Positions 8,858 to 17,520 of a stretch of 64,000 nucleotides of DNA are shown in pieces. The position numbers and the translations under genes were made by a program. The notes under the pieces are model-generated. The model was not told the DNA's origin. It saw nothing but the letters and a program-made list of their open reading frames with translations, and made no database searches. Source of the stretch: JANMEX01 sp041751995 (GTDB lineage Bacteria > Pseudomonadota > Alphaproteobacteria > Rhizobiales > Rhizobiaceae); NCBI GenBank assembly GCA_041751995.1, contig JBGSHY010000109.1, positions 30,432 through 94,431 of the forward strand, read 5' to 3'. Each line of letters opens with the position of its first letter. Within the stretch, counting starts at the first letter, position 1.

Positions 8858-10075
8858 ATGGAAGAATTCCACAAAGTCCGCCGTCTGCCGCCATACGTGT
8901 TTGAGCAAGTCAACCGTCTGAAGGCCAGCGCGCGGGCCGCAGGGGCCGATATCATTGACATGGGCATGGGCAACCCGGACCTTCCGACGCCTCAGGGCAT
9001 TGTCGACAAGCTGTGCGAGGCCGTGCAAGACCCGCGCACTCATCGCTATTCGTCGTCCAAGGGCATTCCGGGACTTCGCCGCGCGCAGGCTGGCTACTAT
9101 GAGCGTCGCTTTGGCGTGAAGCTCAATCCGGACACGCAGGTCGTGGCGACGCTTGGCTCCAAGGAAGGCTTTGCCAACATGGCGCAAGCGATCACCGCGC
9201 CGGGCGATGTGATCCTGTGCCCCAACCCGTCCTATCCGATCCACGCTTTCGGCTTTATCATGGCGGGCGGCGTCATCCGCTCGATTCCGGTCGAGCCGGA
9301 CGAAAATTTCATTCCGGCGCTGGAGCGGGGCGTCAAGCACTCGATCCCCAAGCCCATTTGCATGATCGTCTCCTATCCGTCGAACCCGACGGCGATGGTC
9401 GCGTCACTCGATTTCTACAAGGACGTCGTCGCCTACGCCAAGAAGCACGACATCATTATCCTGTCAGATCTGGCCTATTCTGAAATCTACTTCGACGATG
9501 TGCCGCCGCCGTCGATCCTGCAGGTGCCGGGCGCCATCGATATCGCCGTGGAATTCACCTCCATGTCGAAAACCTTCTCGATGCCCGGTTGGCGCATGGG
9601 CTTTGCCGTAGGCAATGAAAAGCTGATCGCCGCGCTCACCCGCGTGAAATCCTACCTCGACTATGGCGCTTTCACGCCGATCCAGGTGGCCGCGACCGCT
9701 GCGCTCAACGGCGACGGCTCGGACATTGCCGAAGTGCGCTCGATCTACAAGAAGCGGCGGGACGTGCTGGTGGACGCGTTTGGCAAAGCCGGTTTTGACG
9801 TTCCGCCGCCGCCGGCCTCGATGTTCGCCTGGGCACCCATTCCGGAAAAGTTCCGCCACCTTGGCTCGCTCGAATTCTCCAAGCTTCTGATCGAAAAAGC
9901 GGACGTCGCTGTTGCGCCGGGCATTGGTTTTGGCGAGCATGGCGATGATTATGTCCGCCTCGCGCTGGTGGAAAACGAGCATCGCATCCGGCAGGCTGCC
10001 CGCTCGATCAAGAAGTTCATGGCGACTGCGGATGAGCGGATGCACAACGTCATTTCTCTCAATACCCGCCGCTAA
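8858..10075 (+). CDS. alaC: AlaC-type class I/II aminotransferase
   Basis: A PLP enzyme of 405 residues. The start MEEFHKVRRLPPYVFEQVNRLK and the motifs DMGMGNPDLPTP, TLGSKEG, NPSYPIH and SYPSNPTA match E. coli AlaC (YfdZ), an alanine/valine:2-oxoglutarate transaminase. The PLP lysine is in SMSKTFSMPGWRMG near residue 239. Databases often call this group LL-diaminopimelate or aspartate aminotransferase, so the substrate is uncertain. It lies 26 bp upstream of hom, suggesting co-transcription and a role in amino-acid supply. Confidence 0.85.
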   Translation: MEEFHKVRRLPPYVFEQVNRLKASARAAGADIIDMGMGNPDLPTPQGIVDKLCEAVQDPRTHRYSSSKGIPGLRRAQAGYYERRFGVKLNPDTQVVATLGSKEGFANMAQAITAPGDVILCPNPSYPIHAFGFIMAGGVIRSIPVEPDENFIPALERGVKHSIPKPICMIVSYPSNPTAMVASLDFYKDVVAYAKKHDIIILSDLAYSEIYFDDVPPPSILQVPGAIDIAVEFTSMSKTFSMPGWRMGFAVGNEKLIAALTRVKSYLDYGAFTPIQVAATAALNGDGSDIAEVRSIYKKRRDVLVDAFGKAGFDVPPPPASMFAWAPIPEKFRHLGSLEFSKLLIEKADVAVAPGIGFGEHGDDYVRLALVENEHRIRQAARSIKKFMATADERMHNVISLNTRR

Positions 10076-10101
10076 CCCATTAAAAATACAGGATTATCAA
10101 T

Positions 10102-11424
10102 ATGACCGCACCGCTGAAAATCGGGATTGCCGGATTGGGAACCGTTGGCGTTGCCGTCATGCGGGTGCTGCGCGACCATGCCGCCGTGCTGGAGCGCCAG
10201 TGCGGCCGCAAGATTGAGGTGCGCGCTGTATCGGCCCGCAACCGCGCCATTGACCGCGGCATTGACCTGATTGGTGTTGATTGGTTTGATGATCCGGTTG
10301 ATCTCGCCACCCGCTCCGACATTGACGTGTTTGTCGAACTGATGGGCGGTGGCGGCGGCAATTCACCGGCCTATTCCGCCGTCAAAGCCGCGCTCAATGC
10401 GGGCCGCCATGTGGTCACGGCCAACAAGGCGCTGCTCGCGGGATTCGGAGTGGAACTCGCAACCATCGCCGAGGAAAAAGGCCTGCTTTTGAATTTTGAA
10501 GCTGCGGTCGCAGGCGGCATCCCGGTTATTAAAGTCATGCGCGAGTCGCTGGCCGGCAATACGGTTTCCCGTGTGTTTGGCATCCTCAACGGCACCTGCA
10601 ATTACATCCTGACCCGCATGGAGCAGGAGGGCCTATCGTTTGAAGCCTGTCTGGCGGATGCGCAGCGCCTCGGCTATGCCGAAGCCGACCCGACCTTCGA
10701 CATCGAAGGCAATGATACGGCGCACAAGCTGTCACTGTTGACCGCGCTCGCCTTCGGCACGCAGATCGCCTCCGACGAAATCTACCTCGAAGGCATCTCA
10801 AACATCACGCAGGCCGACATCAAGGCCGCCGCCGAACTTGGCTACCGCATCAAGCTGCTTGGCGTTGCCCAACGCACGGACTCGGGCATTGAACAGCGCG
10901 TCCACCCGACCATGGTTCCGACTGCGTCGGTCATCGCGCAAGTGCACGGTGTCATCAATGCGGTGGCGATCGAGACCGACATCCTGGGGGAACTGTTGAT
11001 GTCCGGTCCCGGCGCGGGCGGCAACGCCACGGCCTCCGCCGTTGTTGGTGATTTGGCGGACATAGCCAAATCCCGTCCCGGCTTCCAGCACGGCCCGGTG
11101 TTCGGCCATCCTGCCAAGGAACTGAAGCCCTACAAGAAAGCGGAGATGCGCACGCATTCCGGTGGTTACTTCATTCGCCTGACCGTGCATGACAAGGTCG
11201 GCGTTTTCGCCTCGATCGCCAAGCACATGGCCGACAATTCCATCTCGCTCGAGTCCATCGTCCAGCGCAATCCGGAAACCGGCGATACAGTCAGCGCCAA
11301 GAACGTGATCCTCGTCACACACGAGACCTCGGAGGCCGCCGTTCGCAAGGCGCTTGCCGGAATTGAAAAAGACGGGATACTGATTGACCGCGCGCAGATG
11401 ATACGGATTGAACGCGCGGGTTAA
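10102..11424 (+). CDS. hom: Homoserine dehydrogenase
   Basis: A protein of 440 residues. It reduces aspartate semialdehyde to homoserine for threonine and methionine synthesis. The NAD(P)-binding motif GLGTVGVAVM is at residues 10-19, followed by VTANKALLA and GGIPVIKVMRE, then the catalytic region with GILNGTCNYIL and AEADPTFDIEGNDTAHKL. A C-terminal ACT domain (GGYFIRLTVHDKVGVFASIAKHMADNSISLESI) suggests feedback control by an amino acid. In rhizobia I remember this gene lying directly before glpX; here about 5 kb of sugar-transfer genes intervene. Confidence 0.95.
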   Translation: MTAPLKIGIAGLGTVGVAVMRVLRDHAAVLERQCGRKIEVRAVSARNRAIDRGIDLIGVDWFDDPVDLATRSDIDVFVELMGGGGGNSPAYSAVKAALNAGRHVVTANKALLAGFGVELATIAEEKGLLLNFEAAVAGGIPVIKVMRESLAGNTVSRVFGILNGTCNYILTRMEQEGLSFEACLADAQRLGYAEADPTFDIEGNDTAHKLSLLTALAFGTQIASDEIYLEGISNITQADIKAAAELGYRIKLLGVAQRTDSGIEQRVHPTMVPTASVIAQVHGVINAVAIETDILGELLMSGPGAGGNATASAVVGDLADIAKSRPGFQHGPVFGHPAKELKPYKKAEMRTHSGGYFIRLTVHDKVGVFASIAKHMADNSISLESIVQRNPETGDTVSAKNVILVTHETSEAAVRKALAGIEKDGILIDRAQMIRIERAG

Positions 11425-11457
11425 GGCTTACGCCAGCCGTTTGGGGGAAATCGGCAC

Positions 11458-13335
11458 ATGACACAGTTCCGTCGTGCTCGCGCCGGTCATATCCTTGCTT
11501 ATCGGCTGCTTCTGTTGGCTTCGAAAGCGGCGATGCCGTTTTCCAGGCTGACCGGGGAAAGAATGGCCCGCTCGGCGGATAAGCGCCATCCGCATCTTCG
11601 GGCGTATGGCCAAGAGGCTTTCGCATATAATTCGATCATTTCGGCTTGGGAGGCGCAGCGCGCCGCACTTGAGCCGCGTTATGCCAAGCTGGTCAATTCA
11701 CTCAAGGATGGCCCGCTCTTCTCGGTCATCATGCCGGTTTACAATCCTGATCCAGTGCTGCTCGCAGAGGCGATCCGTTCCGTGCAGAATCAGCGCTATC
11801 GAAACTGGGAACTTTGCATCGCCGAAGATGCATCTCCCAATCCGGCGGTCAGGCAAGTGCTCGCGCAGGCGGCGGCGTCCGATCCGCGTATCAAAGTGGT
11901 GTTCCGGAGTGAAAACGGACATATTTCCCATGCCAGCAACTGCGCTCTTGGCCTTGCAATCGGCCGGTTTGCCGCGCTGCTTGATGATGACGACCTGCTT
12001 GACCGCGATGCCTTGCTCCTTGCTGCCGACGTGATCTACAAGAAGCCGGACGTTAAAGTCATCTACTCCGATCAGGACATCATTGGTGTCGATGGCGTCC
12101 GGCGGGATCCGTTTTTCAAGCCGGGCTGGAACCGGGAATTACTTTACTCGATGAATTAAATCAGCCATCTCGGGATTTACGATCTCGATTTGGTGCGCGC
12201 TGTCGGCAGTTTCCGGCCCGGTTTAGAGGGCGCTCAGGACTATGATCTTTTGCTGCGTTGTGTCGCCAAAATCAGCGACCGCCAAATCCACCATATTCCC
12301 AAGGTGCTTTACCATTGGCGCGCATCTCCCGGCAGCGCCGCAGAAAGCAACAGCAACAAATCCTACGCCACCGAAGCTGGCATCAGGGCCATGACCGATC
12401 ACCTGAAAGAGGTGACAGGCAAAGACATCCCGGTCCGGCAGGGACAGTTCCCGTTCAGCTATGAACCCGACTGGCCGGTTGACGACAACCCTTTGGCTTC
12501 AATCATCATTCCAACCCGTGACAGGCTGGATTTGGTGCGCACGGCTGTCGAAAGCATTCTCCTGAAGACAGACTATCCGCATTTTGAAATCCTGATCATC
12601 GACAATGGAAGCGTCGAAGCCCCGACGCTGCAGTGGTTCGACTGCATAACAAGTCAGGACAGCCGGGTCCGCATTCTGCGGGACGATCGCCCGTTCAACT
12701 ATTCCGCCTTGAACAACGCCGCTGTCCTGAGCGCCAAGGGCTCAGTTCTTGCGCTGGTGAACAATGATGTCGAGGTCATTTCGCCCGGCTGGCTCCACGA
12801 ATTGGTGTCGCTCGCCATACGGCCGGACGTTGGTTGCGTTGGCGCGAAGCTCTATTATCCGGACCGGCGCATTCAACATGCCGGGGTGGTTATCGGCGTT
12901 GCGGGCGGGGCTGGCCACGTCCATCAGTATCGGGATTTCGACGATCCTGGGCAATTTCAAAGGTTGAAGGTGCGTCAGGAATTCATGGCTGTGACCGGCG
13001 CTTGTCTCGTGGTCAGGCGAAAGGTTTTTGACGAAGTAGGTGGACTGAACGAGACTGATTTGGCAATTGCCTACAATGACATCGATTTTTGCCTAAAGGT
13101 TCACGCCCAAGGTTATCGCAACATTTGGACGCATAAGGCAGAGCTGTTCCATTTTGAATCTGCAAGCCGTGGCCATGAGAATACATTGGATAAGCAATTA
13201 CGGTTTGGCCGTGAAGCAGCATACATGACGCGAACATGGCGATTCGACGTTGTGCAAGACCCGTTCTACAATCCAAATTTTTCGAGACAGAGCTTAGATT
13301 TCAAGGTCGGCATGCCGGAGTGGCCTTTTCCGTGA
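11458..13335 (+). pseudogene. Two-domain GT2 glycosyltransferase interrupted by in-frame TAA
   Basis: One reading frame runs from the ATG at 11458 to 13335 with a single TAA at 12157-12159. The first part (233 codons) holds a GT2 domain with FSVIMPVYNPDP, EDASPNP and LLDDDDLLDRDA. Right after the stop the same frame goes on with ISHLGIYDLDLVRAVGSFRPG and QDYDLLLR, the normal continuation of that domain. A second GT2 domain follows (ASIIIPTRDRLDLV, IIDNGS, LVNNDVEV, YNDIDFCLKVHAQGYRNIW). The whole would be 625 residues. Relatives read N-Y-I/C-S-H where the stop is, so one base change from TAC or TAT explains it. It may be a recent pseudogene, a read-through case or a sequencing error. A TTG at 12190 could only start a partial protein. 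Confidence 0.85.
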
Positions 13336-13374
13336 TGCTGTCCGCCATCCGGTCCGGACCTGCAGAATCCGGTT

Positions 13375-14358
13375 TCAAACCCGGTTGCGCTTGAGCAGTT
13401 TCACCAGTCCGGTCTGGTCCTTGCGCCGTTTGCGCTCGAGGTTCTTGGCAAAACCGGCCCTAGGCCGCCGTCTGGCCTCGGACAAGTCCTGATCAAAAAT
13501 ATTCTCGAAAAATGCCCGCGCACCATTCATATACACATCAATGGCATCCGGCGTTTTCAACGGATGTGCGTTCAGCATTTTCAGGAGCAAATCCTCATCC
13601 CGGTTGAGCATTGCGATGTGGTCTATCGCGTCTGACCAGTTCGCGAAGCTGCGCACATCGACGAATGAGTCCTTGTTGAATTCGTCACAAATCCGCGGAT
13701 CGCCCCAATAGATCGGGATTGTCCGGGCTATGAAGGCATCAGCGATTTTTTCTGTCACGTAGCCGGGATGCGCCGAGTTTTCGAATGCGAGCGAGAAGCG
13801 GAAATCCTCCATGTATTTCCGCTTTCTCAAATTCATGTCCGTGGCCGGCTGCGCCGCGTCGATGCTTTGCGTGTTGCGTAAATGCCTGCCCGCCGACAAG
13901 ACGGGCATGCGCGCGTTCAACGCGTGAAAGAAGGCGTCCCGTTCGGGCTCGGCATTGCCGTTGGAATAGATAAAATTGCAGAAATGACGCCTCTTCCGCA
14001 AATCGTCGAGGGTGACAAGGCTTCGGTCTGCCAACTTGTTCACATCCGGATAAGTCAAATAGAGCGGGAACCTAAAGTGACGGTCTCCGTAATCCATGTG
14101 CTCGAAGCTCAGCGCATAGTCGCAGGTGTTGAAATCGGGACAAAAGTTCTCCCCGGTGAACAATATCTTCACCGCATCTTCCTTGGCCTCAAAATGATGG
14201 TCACCGCTGAAGCATGTGAAGAACAGGTAGTCGGCCTCGTTGGCGGGGACGACATTGACTTCATACTTTTGAAGAAGCCTCAAAAGTGAACTGGTTTCCC
14301 CGGCCGTAGGGTTGAGCACGAGCCAGGACGCGCTGAAGCCGACATTGACTTTCTTCAC
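13375..14358 (-). CDS. GT10 family fucosyltransferase
   Basis: A protein of 327 residues from a GTG at 14358, chosen because GAGG lies just upstream and because this leaves 28 bp after the fcl stop; the open frame itself reaches 14436. The GT10 hallmark FSLAFENSAHPGYVTEKIADAF...IPIYWGDPRI (residues 190-230) binds GDP-fucose. Family members transfer L-fucose in alpha-1,3 or alpha-1,4 linkage, for example to O-antigen in Helicobacter. The basic C-terminal tail (RRRPRAGFAKNLERKRRKD) is typical of bacterial members that attach peripherally to the membrane. It lies next to the gene that makes its donor sugar. Confidence 0.9.
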   Translation of the reverse strand: MKKVNVGFSASWLVLNPTAGETSSLLRLLQKYEVNVVPANEADYLFFTCFSGDHHFEAKEDAVKILFTGENFCPDFNTCDYALSFEHMDYGDRHFRFPLYLTYPDVNKLADRSLVTLDDLRKRRHFCNFIYSNGNAEPERDAFFHALNARMPVLSAGRHLRNTQSIDAAQPATDMNLRKRKYMEDFRFSLAFENSAHPGYVTEKIADAFIARTIPIYWGDPRICDEFNKDSFVDVRSFANWSDAIDHIAMLNRDEDLLLKMLNAHPLKTPDAIDVYMNGARAFFENIFDQDLSEARRRPRAGFAKNLERKRRKDQTGLVKLLKRNRV

Positions 14359-14386
14359 TTTTCCCTCAACTTCGCATGGGTTGGCA

Positions 14387-15328
14387 TCACTTTGAACTAT
14401 CGAGGAACCAACGGTAGGTTGCCTCGATGCCATCACGCAACTGGATAGAGGCTTTCCAGCCCATGTCCGCCAGCAGGGTCACGTCCAGCAATTTACGCGG
14501 CGTTCCGTCTGGCTTGCTGGCATCAAACGAGATGCTGCCCTGATAGCCGGTTACATCGGCGATCATTCGCGCCAGTTCCAGAATGCTGATCTCGGCGCCT
14601 GAGCCGACATTTATATGGCTGGCCCGCTCGTTCACATGGCCGCGCAGTTTTTCCTTCGGCATATCGAGGACAAACAGCGAAGCCTCCGCTACGTCATCGA
14701 CATGCAGAAATTCCCGCAACGGCGTTCCTGTGCCCCAGACGACAACCTCGCTTGCATTCCCGGTTTTGGCTTCATGAAAGCGCCGGAGAAGGGCAGGCAT
14801 CACATGGCTCGTCCCGGGATCAAAATTGTCGTTCGGGCCGTAGAGGTTGCACGGCATCACGCAGCGGTAGTCCGTGGCATATTGCCTATTGTAGCTTTCA
14901 CACAATTTCATCCCGGCGATTTTCGCAACCGCATAAGGTTCGTTGGTCGGTTCCAGCGGACCGGTCAGCAACTCAGTCTCCTTGATCGGTTGTTTGGCAT
15001 CCCTTGGATAGACGCAGGACGAAGACAGCAGTAGCAACCTCTCGACCGAGGCTTCATGGGCGCTGTTGATCAGGTTCGCCTCGATCATCAGATTGTCGTA
15101 GATGAATTGCGCCGGATAGGTGTTGTTGGCCAGTATTCCGCCCACCTTGGCGGCCGCAACGATAACAGTTTCGGGCTTTTCCCGCCGGAAAAAGGCTTTG
15201 ACATCGGCCTGGTTGGTCAGGTTCAGTTCATTCCGGTCACGCGTGATGATTTCTCGGCCTGCCGCCAGGAGCTTCCTGCAAATTGCCGATCCGACCAATC
15301 CGCGATGTCCTGCCACGTAATATCTCAC
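14387..15328 (-). CDS. fcl: GDP-L-fucose synthase
   Basis: A protein of 313 residues from a GTG at 15328; the GTGA overlap with the upstream gene's stop and a CGGAG SD fix the start, and the length matches the family. It is an extended SDR enzyme that epimerises and reduces GDP-4-keto-6-deoxy-D-mannose to GDP-L-fucose with NADPH. Visible motifs are the Rossmann turn GHRGLVGSA, LLLSSSCVYP, the catalytic YAVAKIAGMK, and CNLYGPNDNFD. The preceding enzyme GDP-mannose 4,6-dehydratase (gmd) is not in the window and must be encoded elsewhere if the pathway works. Confidence 0.93.
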   Translation of the reverse strand: MRYYVAGHRGLVGSAICRKLLAAGREIITRDRNELNLTNQADVKAFFRREKPETVIVAAAKVGGILANNTYPAQFIYDNLMIEANLINSAHEASVERLLLLSSSCVYPRDAKQPIKETELLTGPLEPTNEPYAVAKIAGMKLCESYNRQYATDYRCVMPCNLYGPNDNFDPGTSHVMPALLRRFHEAKTGNASEVVVWGTGTPLREFLHVDDVAEASLFVLDMPKEKLRGHVNERASHINVGSGAEISILELARMIADVTGYQGSISFDASKPDGTPRKLLDVTLLADMGWKASIQLRDGIEATYRWFLDSSK

Positions 15329-16101
15329 GCCACAGGCTCCGGAGTTTGAGCGTCGGGGTACATTTTTTTTCGATACTGGATGGATTTGTAAAGCTTCCAT
15401 CCCTGCAGCACATTTCCCCAAATCGAGCGCAGGACGACGCGCTGGCGTTTGGCAAGTACACGCCCGGGTTCGAGAGATGATCCGCCCAGCGTGTGACTGG
15501 TTTCGCTGACCGGATTGGGGATCACCGACCATATGCGAATATTGAACTCCCACATGAAGGCCATGTCTTCATCCACGGGCCGGAAAAATCTGCGCCGTTT
15601 CAGCAAGGATTTGGCCGCTGCGCGATTGACGACATACCCGACGGATCCGGACGCCGGATATTTGTAGGCGACGATTTCTGTGCCACCGGCGTTCTTTGAG
15701 AAAATAATCGGCTTTGGGCGGTAATCAAAAAACTTAATCACGTCCCAATCATCCGAAAATTTAATGCAATCATTGAGTGACGATACCAGTTTCTGCAAAT
15801 CGTCAATCTGGAAATCGTCCTCAAATATGATCGCAAAGTCGATATTGTCGTCCAGAAACTGCTGCCAGACTTTCCGGTGTCCAACGTAGCAACAAATCTC
15901 ACCGTGGCTGAGCGAGCGCTTGAACAGGAAAAGGTTCTTGAGTTTGGAATAGTATTTGTGAAACTCCAATTCATTAGGCCTTGCGCCTCTTACAAACTGA
16001 TAGCCACATCCTATGCCGGCAGCCTGGCTCGACGAGTTGATGACACGCGGATGGTTTTCCTCCTCGACCGTCAAGATATACGCGCGACAAAGGTCTAGCA
16101 T
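15325..16101 (-). CDS. GT25 family glycosyltransferase
   Basis: A protein of 258 residues from the ATG at 16101 (AGGA seven bases upstream); the frame stays open to 16197. Motifs of the GT25 LPS-type glycosyltransferases are visible: LSHGEICCYVGHRKVWQQFL, FAIIFEDDFQI near residue 106, and YPASGSVGYVVNRAAAKSLL. Members add galactose or related sugars to lipooligosaccharide; donor and acceptor here are unknown. It is the first gene of a three-gene minus-strand operon with fcl and the fucosyltransferase, which points to synthesis of a fucosylated surface glycan. Confidence 0.85.
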   Translation of the reverse strand: MLDLCRAYILTVEEENHPRVINSSSQAAGIGCGYQFVRGARPNELEFHKYYSKLKNLFLFKRSLSHGEICCYVGHRKVWQQFLDDNIDFAIIFEDDFQIDDLQKLVSSLNDCIKFSDDWDVIKFFDYRPKPIIFSKNAGGTEIVAYKYPASGSVGYVVNRAAAKSLLKRRRFFRPVDEDMAFMWEFNIRIWSVIPNPVSETSHTLGGSSLEPGRVLAKRQRVVLRSIWGNVLQGWKLYKSIQYRKKMYPDAQTPEPVA

Positions 16102-16476
16102 TCCGCATTCCTGAATCGGATTTCCGGCCATTTGGTCCAAGCTATCGCCACAACCTTGCATAAGCCAACGGATTCCGCTCCCAACGGCATGTTTCATGTG
16201 GGCTTTTCAGCCGCAGATAGCATAATCTTGGCACGCTTAAATTCTCTATCCTGTGTCATCATGGCGCTATGAGGCTTGTTGCGGTGGACATATGCAGGTT
16301 CACACCTCACTCAAATTAACCCCATAACCATTTATCAGCACATCATTTTTTCCTTCAATCGATTTGATCTTCCCCGGCGTCTTGCGGGTGTCGCGCAGGT
16401 TTGCCAAAGCACGTTTCACGACATCTGCGCATGGCGTCCGCCTTGCGATTCCTCCACTCTTTCCGGGGCTTTCACC
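16102..16476. other. Intergenic region between the GT operon and glpX
   Basis: These 375 bp separate the divergent GT25 operon and glpX, so the promoters for both should lie here. The glpX frame stays open back to 16276, but the extra residues (for example a Phe/Arg-rich stretch) do not look like GlpX, so I treat them as non-coding. I see no convincing RNA gene or long repeat. This is also the right junction of the glycosyltransferase insert relative to the usual hom-glpX neighbourhood. Confidence 0.5.
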
Positions 16477-17460
16477 ATGACCGCCGAACACAAGCATTCC
16501 GTCCTTGACCGCATTCTCACGCTGGAACTGGTGCGTGTCACCGAGCGGGCGGCCGTTGCCGCAGCGCGGCTTCGCGGGCGGGGCGATGAAATGGCGGCGG
16601 ATCAGGCGGCTGTGGACGCCATGCGCACCGAGCTCAACAAGTTGAACATCAACGGCACCATCGTCATCGGCGAGGGCGAGCGCGATGAAGCGCCAATGCT
16701 CTACATCGGCGAGAAGGTCGGCCTCGGCAAAGGCCACGAACTCGACATCGCGCTCGATCCGCTCGAAGGCACCACGATCTGCGCCAAGAACCTGCCCAAC
16801 TCGCTGGCTGTGATCGCCATTGCCGAACGCGGCAATCTACTTTACGCGCCGGACGTTTACATGGACAAGATCGCCGTCGGGCCCGGCTATCCGGCTGGCA
16901 TCATCCATCTCGACGCGTCGCCTGCCGACAACATCGCAGCTGTTGCGAAGGCCAAGGGCGTGCCGGTCTCGGAAGTCACCGCCTGCATCATGGACCGCCC
17001 GCGCCATGCCAAGTTGATCGAGGCGGTCCGCGCCACCGGCGCCGCCATCCGCCTGATTGGTGACGGCGATGTTGCCGGTGTGATCCACACCACCGCACCG
17101 GAAGACACTGGCATCGATATCTACATCGGCATCGGCGGCGCGCCGGAAGGCGTGCTGGCGGCTGCAGCGCTGCGCTGCACAGGCGGCCAAATGCAGGGCC
17201 GTCTCATTCTCGATACGCCGGAAAAGGTGGCCCGCGCCGCGCGCATGGGCATTTCCGACCCGAACCGTCTCTATGACCTCACGGATATGGCCAAGGGCGA
17301 CGTGCTGTTCGCCGCCACCGGCGTCACCGACGGCAACATGCTGGCCGGCGTCAAGTTCGGCAAGGACTTCATCGAGACCGAAACGATTGTGCTGCGCGCC
17401 CATTCGCTGACCATCCGCGAGATCAAGGCCAAGCATCGCGACCTCGACAAGTTCCTGTAG
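16477..17460 (+). CDS. glpX: Class II fructose-1,6-bisphosphatase
   Basis: A protein of 327 residues starting MTAEHKHSVLDRILTLELVRVTERAA, the usual GlpX start and length. It removes phosphate from fructose 1,6-bisphosphate in gluconeogenesis, in the cytoplasm. Metal and substrate motifs include GEGERDEAPML near residue 60, ALDPLEGTT near 85, and IGDGDVAGVIHT near 190. The class II fold is related to the inositol monophosphatase family. It is followed 60 bp later by recJ, as in other rhizobia. Confidence 0.94.
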   Translation: MTAEHKHSVLDRILTLELVRVTERAAVAAARLRGRGDEMAADQAAVDAMRTELNKLNINGTIVIGEGERDEAPMLYIGEKVGLGKGHELDIALDPLEGTTICAKNLPNSLAVIAIAERGNLLYAPDVYMDKIAVGPGYPAGIIHLDASPADNIAAVAKAKGVPVSEVTACIMDRPRHAKLIEAVRATGAAIRLIGDGDVAGVIHTTAPEDTGIDIYIGIGGAPEGVLAAAALRCTGGQMQGRLILDTPEKVARAARMGISDPNRLYDLTDMAKGDVLFAATGVTDGNMLAGVKFGKDFIETETIVLRAHSLTIREIKAKHRDLDKFL

Positions 17461-17520
17461 GCAACTCTCAAGCGGCATGACATTGCGTTTCGGCTTGCCT
17501 ATGTAGGCAGGCGGAGACCT

